Part shown: positions 6,735-11,112 of the stretch, piece after piece
How positions within the stretch are numbered: position 1 is the stretch's first letter
Layout of the letters: each line of letters starts with the position of its first letter
Assembly: GCA_025998475.1 (NCBI GenBank)
Contig: BNVZ01000034.1
Coordinates: 1-11,112, forward strand
Length of the DNA stretch: 11,112 nucleotides
Source: Endomicrobiia bacterium
Lineage (GTDB): Bacteria > Elusimicrobiota > Endomicrobiia > Endomicrobiales > Endomicrobiaceae
Reading direction: 5' to 3'
Position numbers and translations under genes: made by a program
Notes under the pieces: model-generated
What the model saw: only the letters and a program-made list of their open reading frames with translations
Database searches by the model: none
What the model was told of the DNA's origin: nothing

Positions 6735-7278
6735 ATTTTTATCTTTAAGAAATAGAATGGATTCGGTTTCGGTAGTGGCTTACAGCGTCGATATTTTTGC
6801 TAAAATTGAGATGCTTGCTACGTATAAAAAGGCAAGAACAGTTATGTTCTATCTATCTTGCGGTTCTGAAGTTGCGACTGACTCAATGATAACGTCTGCT
6901 ATTAAGGAAGGCAAAATTGTTGCTGTTCCGACGTTAAAGAATACTATAGACAAACAGTTGCAAGTTGTAAAAATTTCAAAACTTGAAGATGCATGCCAAC
7001 TTGTCTACGGTATAAGACAGCCGGAAATAAATCCCAATGATATTGTCGAAAAAGACAATATTGATTTGGTTTTTGTTCCAGGTGTCGCTTTTGATGTTTT
7101 GGGTTATAGAATAGGTTATGGCAAAGGCTATTATGATAGGTGGCTTGAAAGCGTGCCGATATCGAAGACAATAGCGCTTGCTTATGATTTCCAAATTACA
7201 AAAAAACTTCCAATCGGAAAACACGATATACCGGTTGGTACGATTGTTACTGAAAGACAGATCTTGAAAAGTCATTAA
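6691..7278 (+). CDS. fau: 5-formyltetrahydrofolate cyclo-ligase (MTHFS)
   Basis: The enzyme uses ATP to convert 5-formyltetrahydrofolate into 5,10-methenyltetrahydrofolate, returning a stable folate to the one-carbon pool in the cytoplasm. In bacteria it is the partner gene of 6S RNA (ygfA/fau in E. coli). The 195-residue protein has the family hallmark PGVAFD (130-135) followed by the phosphate-binding GYGKGYYDR (142-150). The N-terminal half carries a basic helix (EKRKLRTEF) and [13 protein letters not shown], matching the substrate-binding fold. Length is normal. The start is a GTG preceded by AAGGGAG about 6 bases upstream, within the end of rarA; the 44-base overlap suggests coupled translation. 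The nearest later ATG (6757) would cut off a conserved helix, so GTG is preferred. The gene ends 17 bases before rny. Confidence 0.93.
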   Translation: MSDYLESEKRKLRTEFLSLRNRMDSVSVVAYSVDIFAKIEMLATYKKARTVMFYLSCGSEVATDSMITSAIKEGKIVAVPTLKNTIDKQLQVVKISKLEDACQLVYGIRQPEINPNDIVEKDNIDLVFVPGVAFDVLGYRIGYGKGYYDRWLESVPISKTIALAYDFQITKKLPIGKHDIPVGTIVTERQILKSH

Positions 7279-7295
7279 AATTAAGGAGTGGAGAT

Positions 7296-8852
7296 ATGGA
7301 AAACTTTACAGTGATTGTTATAACTGCTTTAGCTGGTCTGGTTGTAGGATATGTTGTTCGTTTTATTTATGCAAAATTAAATGCTAAATCAGCAGAGCAT
7401 ACTTCGGAAAGAATTATAAAAGAAGCAGGAATTATATCGGAAGCAAAGAAAAAAGAAGCTCTTTTAGATGCAAAGTTGATAGTTGACAAAGAAAGGAAAG
7501 AATTTGAACATGAAACAAGAGAAAGAAAACAATCTGTTCAGAACATGGAGAACAGAGTAAATCAGCGCGAAGAAAATTTAGACCGCAGAATAGATGCGCT
7601 TGACAAAAGAGAAAGAGATTTAATAGCCAAAGAAAGAAATATTACTTCCAAAGAACAGTCTCTTGCCGTGAAATCTGCTGAAATCGATAGAGCAAAAGAG
7701 GAGCAGAGAAAGATTCTTGAAAAAATCTCCGGAATGTCAGGAGAAGAAGCAAAGAAAATTCTTGTAAGCGAAATGGAAAAAGAAGCAAAACAAGACGCTG
7801 CTATTTTAGCTCAGAGAATTGAACAAGAAACACGCGAAAATGCAGATAGAAAATCTAAAGAAATTCTTTCAATTGCAATACAACGTATAGCTGCGGATCA
7901 TACTGCGGATATTACCACATCGACAGTACAAATTCCAAACGATGATGTTAAAGGAAGGATTATAGGAAGAGAAGGAAGAAACATAAAAGCTTTTGAACAG
8001 GAAACAGGTGTTGATTTGATAATTGATGATACCCCTGAAGCTATAACTATTTCAGCGTTTGACGGAGTCAGAAGACAAATAGCAAAGATTGCTTTAGAAA
8101 AATTGATTATCGATGGTAGAATTCATCCGGCAAGAATCGAAGAGATTGTCGAGAAAGTTAGAAGGGAAATGGGTCAACATCTTAAAGAAGTTGGAGAACA
8201 AGCTACGATTGACGCGGGCGTTCCTGGGCTTAACATTGAAATTATTAAATTGCTTGGAAAGTTAAAATACAGAACTTCCTACGGGCAAAACCAACTACAG
8301 CATACGTTGGAAGTTACGTGGCTTGCAGGTGCTATAGCTGGAGAGCTTGGTCTTGATGTAGTGTTTTGTAAAAAAGCAGGATTGTTGCATGATATAGGTA
8401 AAGCTGTCGATCATGAAGTTGAAGGCACTCATCACCAAATTTCTGCCGATATAGCTAAAAGATATGGTGAATCTCCAAAAATGATAAATGCAATTTTATC
8501 TCATCATGAAGGTATAGAATCTCCTTCGAGCCCTGAAGCTTTTGTTATAGCCGCCGCGGATGCAATTTCTGCTGCAAGACCGGGCGCAAGAAGAGAGTCT
8601 GTAGAGCATTATTTAAAACGCCTTGAAAAGCTTGAAAAAGTTGCAAAAGAATTTAGTGGTGTTTCAATGGCATATGCCATACAGGCAGGAAGAGAAGTAA
8701 GAATATTAGTAGAACCCGAAAAGATAGATGATAAACAGGCACAGGTTTTGGCTTATGATATAGCAAAAAAAGTTGAACAAGATCTTGAATATCCAGGGCA
8801 AATTAAAATTGTAGTTATACGAGAGACACGCGCCCAGGATATAGCTAAATAA
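7296..8852 (+). CDS. rny: Ribonuclease Y, membrane-anchored endoribonuclease
   Basis: RNase Y is a membrane-bound endonuclease that starts mRNA decay in bacteria without RNase E and can also process structured RNAs. The 518-residue product shows the full architecture: an N-terminal membrane helix (about 4-26), a long charged coiled coil (about 30-190), a KH RNA-binding domain with [10 protein letters not shown] (220-229), and an HD metal-dependent phosphohydrolase domain. The HD domain has [10 protein letters not shown] and the His365-Asp366 pair in LLHDIGKA, followed by [14 protein letters not shown]. Length matches the usual 510-520. The start has a clear AAGGAG about 10 bases upstream and lies 17 bases after fau, so it is probably read from the same transcript. 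It is the last gene of the run; the 466 bases downstream hold a repeat element. Confidence 0.97.
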   Translation: MENFTVIVITALAGLVVGYVVRFIYAKLNAKSAEHTSERIIKEAGIISEAKKKEALLDAKLIVDKERKEFEHETRERKQSVQNMENRVNQREENLDRRIDALDKRERDLIAKERNITSKEQSLAVKSAEIDRAKEEQRKILEKISGMSGEEAKKILVSEMEKEAKQDAAILAQRIEQETRENADRKSKEILSIAIQRIAADHTADITTSTVQIPNDDVKGRIIGREGRNIKAFEQETGVDLIIDDTPEAITISAFDGVRRQIAKIALEKLIIDGRIHPARIEEIVEKVRREMGQHLKEVGEQATIDAGVPGLNIEIIKLLGKLKYRTSYGQNQLQHTLEVTWLAGAIAGELGLDVVFCKKAGLLHDIGKAVDHEVEGTHHQISADIAKRYGESPKMINAILSHHEGIESPSSPEAFVIAAADAISAARPGARRESVEHYLKRLEKLEKVAKEFSGVSMAYAIQAGREVRILVEPEKIDDKQAQVLAYDIAKKVEQDLEYPGQIKIVVIRETRAQDIAK

Positions 8853-8951
8853 ATTTATTATAGTTACCTTCTTTACGATGACCCAAAAAAAATTAAAATA
8901 AAAGAAATGATAAAGGTAATTAAAGCATAAAAGCCTTGAAAATAACAAGGA

Positions 8952-9037
8952 GGATCTCTCTAAAAACCCATACATGTTTGTGCAATCAAATTACTTAAAA
9001 ATCTTAAAATGGAAAACTATTGGTTTTAGAGATGCCC
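8952..9037. mobile_element. Small element with terminal inverted repeats, copy C (MITE-like)
   Basis: The left end reads GGATCTCTCTAAAAACCCA (8952-8970). The right end reads TTGGTTTTAGAGATGCCC (9020-9037), whose reverse complement GGGCATCTCTAAAACCAA matches it around CTCTAAAA. The right end is nearly identical to that of copy A (TTTTAGAGATGCCC). The 86-bp span has no coding capacity. It lies about 100 bases after rny. No obvious target duplication flanks it. Confidence 0.5.
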
Positions 9038-9277
9038 CTATTGTTTTTAATGGCTGTTGATTTTATTTCACTAATATTGCCCCTTGCCCTGTATCAAACA
9101 TTAGTCCTCGTTGTAAGCAAATGGGAGCTACCAATATTTAACTTTCTATTTGTTTATGAGAGAACATAACGACTCCGACAGATTAACTTCTTATTCGATG
9201 TTTACTTACAAGAGTCAGTTGTAGGTGTTGCGCCGGCAAGTTTAAGTTGGGATGTAACGTGACGATTGCACGGTGGT

Positions 9278-9306
9278 TTGACAGAAGATTTTAAAATCTG
9301 ATAGGA
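9278..9306 (+). promoter_or_regulatory. Candidate promoter and palindromic site upstream of the M23 peptidase gene
   Basis: TTGACA at 9278-9283 is a perfect -35 box, but the -10 region 16-17 bases downstream (GATAGG/ATAGGA) is poor. Between them lies a perfect 14-bp palindrome, AGATTTTAAAATCT (9286-9299), in the position of an operator. The combination of a weak -10 box and an embedded palindrome could mean regulated expression, but AT-rich palindromes arise easily by chance. Confidence 0.3.
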
Positions 9307-9318
9307 CGGATCCCTCTT

Positions 9319-10518
9319 ATGAAAATTTTATCAAAAAAAAATCTTATTTTTTCCGCGATTTTTGTAATTTGCCTAACTGCAATTACAATTTTTATTATAA
9401 AAAAAAATTCACCTGCTAAGTTTCCAGAAGAAAAAAAACCGGAAATTGAAAAAGTAATTATACGAGACGGAGACGTTTTTGCGTTGACGTTAAACAAAAC
9501 AAAACTTTCTCGGCAAGACGCCAACAATATTACCAAAGAACTCAATGAAGTTGTTGATATCAGCTATTGTATACCAGGTGATTTTTATGAAATATTATAT
9601 GATAATAAAACCGGAGAATGGACAAATTTTTCGTATTATCCATCGGGAATTTCGTACTATTGTGTAACTAAATCTTCAGACAACAAAGTAATAGCAGAAA
9701 AAAAAATACTAGAAACAACTACAACTGAACATAAAGAAGAGGGAGTTATTGCGTCGTCTTTATGGGCAATAATGGCATCTCAAGACGTACCTGCAAATAT
9801 CATTCTTTCTTTTGCAGATATATTTGCATGGCAGATAGACTTTCTTACAGACAGCAAGCAAGGTGATACTTTTAGCATTTTATACGAAGTAAAGCACGTA
9901 AATAAAACAAATAAACTACTGGCGTCAAATGTAATTGCCGCTCAATATAAAACTGCTTCAAAAACATACAAAGCATTTTATTTTAAAACAAAAAACGGTA
10001 CGAGCGGTTATTTTGACGAAACAGGAAAATCATTAAAAAGCGCCTTTTTAAAAGCGCCTTTGCAATTTAGAAGAATAAGTTCATACTTTTCGACAGGCAG
10101 AGCTCATCCTATATTTAAATGTATAAGGCCTCATCTTGGAATAGATTATGCTGCTCCGCTTGGAACACCTGTATCCTCTGTAGGCGATGGTATTGTTGTA
10201 AAAGTTAACAGCAGCAATAAAGGGTTTGGCAATTTGGTAGTTATAAAACATTCAAACGGTTACGAAACTTATTACGGACATCTGTCCAAATACGGCAAAG
10301 ATATCAAAAAAGGAGTTAGAGTAAAACAAGGACAAGTTATAGGATATGTGGGCATGACAGGGCTTGCGACAGGACCTCACTTAGATTTTAGAATAAAACT
10401 TAACGGTAAATTTTTTAATTACATGACCATAAAACAACCTCCAACAACGATATTAGAAGGAAAGGACAAAAAAGAATTTAAAACTAAAATACAGAATTTT
10501 AACAATGCAATGTCTTAG
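9319..10518 (+). CDS. M23-family (LytM-type) peptidoglycan endopeptidase, membrane-anchored
   Basis: M23 enzymes are zinc endopeptidases that cut peptide cross-links in the cell wall during growth and division. The 399-residue product starts with a Lys-rich tip and one hydrophobic helix (about 9-27), giving an N-terminal signal anchor that exports the rest. A middle region (about 140-250) resembles the MepM/Csd3-type N-terminal domain (IILSFADIFAWQIDFLTDS). The catalytic domain (about 255-375) has the zinc-binding HLGIDYAAP (His272, Asp276), GNLVVIKHSNGYETYYGHL (His321) and GLATGPHLDF (His354). In the last motif the usual HxH is HxD: Asp356 stands where the second histidine, normally a zinc ligand, would be. 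The domain looks otherwise complete, so it may be active with Asp as ligand or may be a non-catalytic regulator. Its promoter would be separate from the rny run. The organism evidently retains a peptidoglycan wall. Confidence 0.9.
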   Translation: MKILSKKNLIFSAIFVICLTAITIFIIKKNSPAKFPEEKKPEIEKVIIRDGDVFALTLNKTKLSRQDANNITKELNEVVDISYCIPGDFYEILYDNKTGEWTNFSYYPSGISYYCVTKSSDNKVIAEKKILETTTTEHKEEGVIASSLWAIMASQDVPANIILSFADIFAWQIDFLTDSKQGDTFSILYEVKHVNKTNKLLASNVIAAQYKTASKTYKAFYFKTKNGTSGYFDETGKSLKSAFLKAPLQFRRISSYFSTGRAHPIFKCIRPHLGIDYAAPLGTPVSSVGDGIVVKVNSSNKGFGNLVVIKHSNGYETYYGHLSKYGKDIKKGVRVKQGQVIGYVGMTGLATGPHLDFRIKLNGKFFNYMTIKQPPTTILEGKDKKEFKTKIQNFNNAMS

Positions 10519-10561
10519 TTAATTACATCACCTAAATATTTACCACTGACCAAACAACATA

Positions 10562-10717
10562 TAGACCTCTTACATAACTAACATAAAAATATGAAACAGA
10601 AAAAGAAAGTGGGGGGGGTGGAATGGGTTTAGTATTAATGGGAGTAAAGAAAGCATTTGATAAAACAAAGGATAGCCGGGAGTAAGAAAAGAAAAGAAGG
10701 AAGACAGGTGAGCAAAG
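10562..10717 (+). repeat. Arm B of a long imperfect inverted repeat (partner 1261-1439)
   Basis: This arm begins TAGACCTCTTACATAACTAA and repeats, on the plus strand, the series seen on the minus strand at 1439-1261. Matching blocks include ATGAAACAGAAAAAGAAAG (10591-10609), GGAATGGGTTTAGTATT and AGTAAAGAAAG, with small deletions between them. A run of eight G (10611-10618) is unique to this arm and may mark slippage. The frame from 10591 stops after a few codons, so it is not expressed as a protein. Confidence 0.75.
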
Positions 10718-11055
10718 AGAAAATTGAGTACAGAGAATATTGTAAAGATGATGTTTTGAATACTTTAGGGCAATACCCAAACATATTGTCACAAGAGACA
10801 GCTACAATGTCAGCAAAAGTTGTGGATATAGACATAGGGTATTAGGACATAATTATCGTAGGAGACAGCTACAATGTCAGCAAAAGTTGTGGATATAGAC
10901 ATAGAGTATGCACAAGAAGCATTAATGAGTAGTGGGGAATATGCGTTAGATGGGAAAAGGTTCAAAATAGTACAGAAATAGATACAGAAACCGCAAAAGA
11001 CGCTAGTGATATCTGTTGTGAATCGTTTTTTTTAGCTTCTAGGTTTAAATATTAA
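10657..11055 (+). pseudogene. Fragmented coding remnant of unknown function
   Basis: Three scraps read as protein. A 62-codon frame (10657-10845) contains IEYREYCKDDVLNTLGQYP and ends MSAKVVDIDIGY. A 35-codon frame (10874-10981) repeats MSAKVVDIDI and goes on as EYAQEALMSSGEYALDGKRF; it has GGAGA a few bases upstream. A shifted frame continues as TEIDTETAKDASDICCES to a stop at 11053-11055. The EYCKDDVLNT segment resembles the third exonuclease motif (Y-x3-D) of DNA-polymerase-type 3'-5' exonucleases, a weak hint from one short match. A 67-base tandem duplication has split what may once have been one gene. I do not expect a functional product. Confidence 0.45.
10795..10909 (+). repeat. Two direct copies of a 43-bp sequence, 67 bases apart
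   Basis: Bases 10795-10837 and 10862-10904 are identical (start GAGACAGCTACAATGTCAGC). After one mismatch the match continues for four more bases. Each copy contains an ATG reading MSAKVVDIDI. In the first copy the frame stops two codons later; in the second it stays open for 35 codons. The identity implies a recent duplication. Confidence 0.95.
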
Positions 11056-11112
11056 ACTCTTAAATCAGCTTAGCTTTCGGTGTCATTTTACACGATATGA
11101 TGCCAACACTTG

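Larger units (their letters stand above)
8853..9318. other. Intergenic stretch between rny and the M23 peptidase gene
   Basis: No convincing gene. TAGTTACCTT (8861-8870) can pair with AAGGTAATTA (8913-8922), and CCTTG (8934-8938) with CAAGG (8946-8950), but neither is followed by a T run, so no clear terminator closes the rny transcript. A repeat element lies at 8952-9037. From 9050 to 9169 a 39-codon hydrophobic frame (LILPLALYQTLVLVV) looks like a scrap of a membrane protein or chance. The last 40 bases hold a candidate promoter and a palindrome. Confidence 0.5.

Noticed and set aside
8861..8950. Hairpins after rny as a terminator
   Set aside because: One has a 42-base loop, the other only five pairs, and neither is followed by a T run.
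9050..9169. 39-codon hydrophobic frame
   Set aside because: Too short, no clear ribosome binding site, no family resemblance; mentioned only in the intergenic entry.
10036..10061. 12-bp direct repeat AAAAGCGCCTTT with 14-base spacing inside the M23 gene
   Set aside because: It lies in an intact frame and is explained by similar codons; no sign of function.
1..11112. CRISPR array, tRNA, rRNA, toxin-antitoxin or other defence system
   Set aside because: I saw no regularly spaced repeats, tRNA cloverleaf or recognisable defence proteins on either strand.

Overview
The window is about 11.1 kb from an AT-rich bacterial genome (roughly one third G+C in the intact genes). It has a run of intact housekeeping genes, all on the + strand, flanked at both ends by decayed, non-functional sequence. 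The mix of AT-rich core genes, frameshifted gene remnants and dispersed repeats suggests a host-associated bacterium with a degrading genome. My best guess, from gene content and style rather than any search, is an Elusimicrobiota/Endomicrobium-type gut symbiont.

Layout. Positions 1-1069 hold a C-rich remnant broken by several frameshifts; its composition is unlike the rest of the window. Positions 1070-1668 hold one arm of a long inverted repeat (1261-1439, partner at 10562-10717) and a small element with terminal inverted repeats (1485-1617). Then come mnmG (tRNA wobble-uridine modification) and, overlapping it by 4 bases, a flavodoxin-ferredoxin fusion protein. A non-coding stretch (4248-4715) carries a second small inverted-repeat element and a strong promoter that appears to start a leaderless mRNA. 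That promoter drives a 75-residue coiled-coil protein and the overlapping zapA. Next is a 6S RNA gene (5256-5408), recognised by its long closing stem, apical hairpin and conserved 3' strand, followed at once by rarA, fau (5-formyltetrahydrofolate cyclo-ligase) and rny (RNase Y). A third inverted-repeat element sits in the gap before an M23-family cell-wall endopeptidase gene. The last 600 bases are another decayed region with the second inverted-repeat arm, a 43-bp direct duplication and frameshifted coding scraps.

The zapA - 6S RNA - fau neighbourhood is a classic bacterial arrangement, here with rarA inserted and rny following. It groups division-ring assembly, global control of RNA polymerase, replication-fork rescue, folate salvage and mRNA turnover. 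The most unusual signals are the three small inverted-repeat elements, the foreign-looking C-rich pseudogene, the apparent leaderless promoter and the 6S RNA whose closing stem covers the space just upstream of rarA. I see no CRISPR array, tRNA, rRNA, intact transposase or recognisable defence system.
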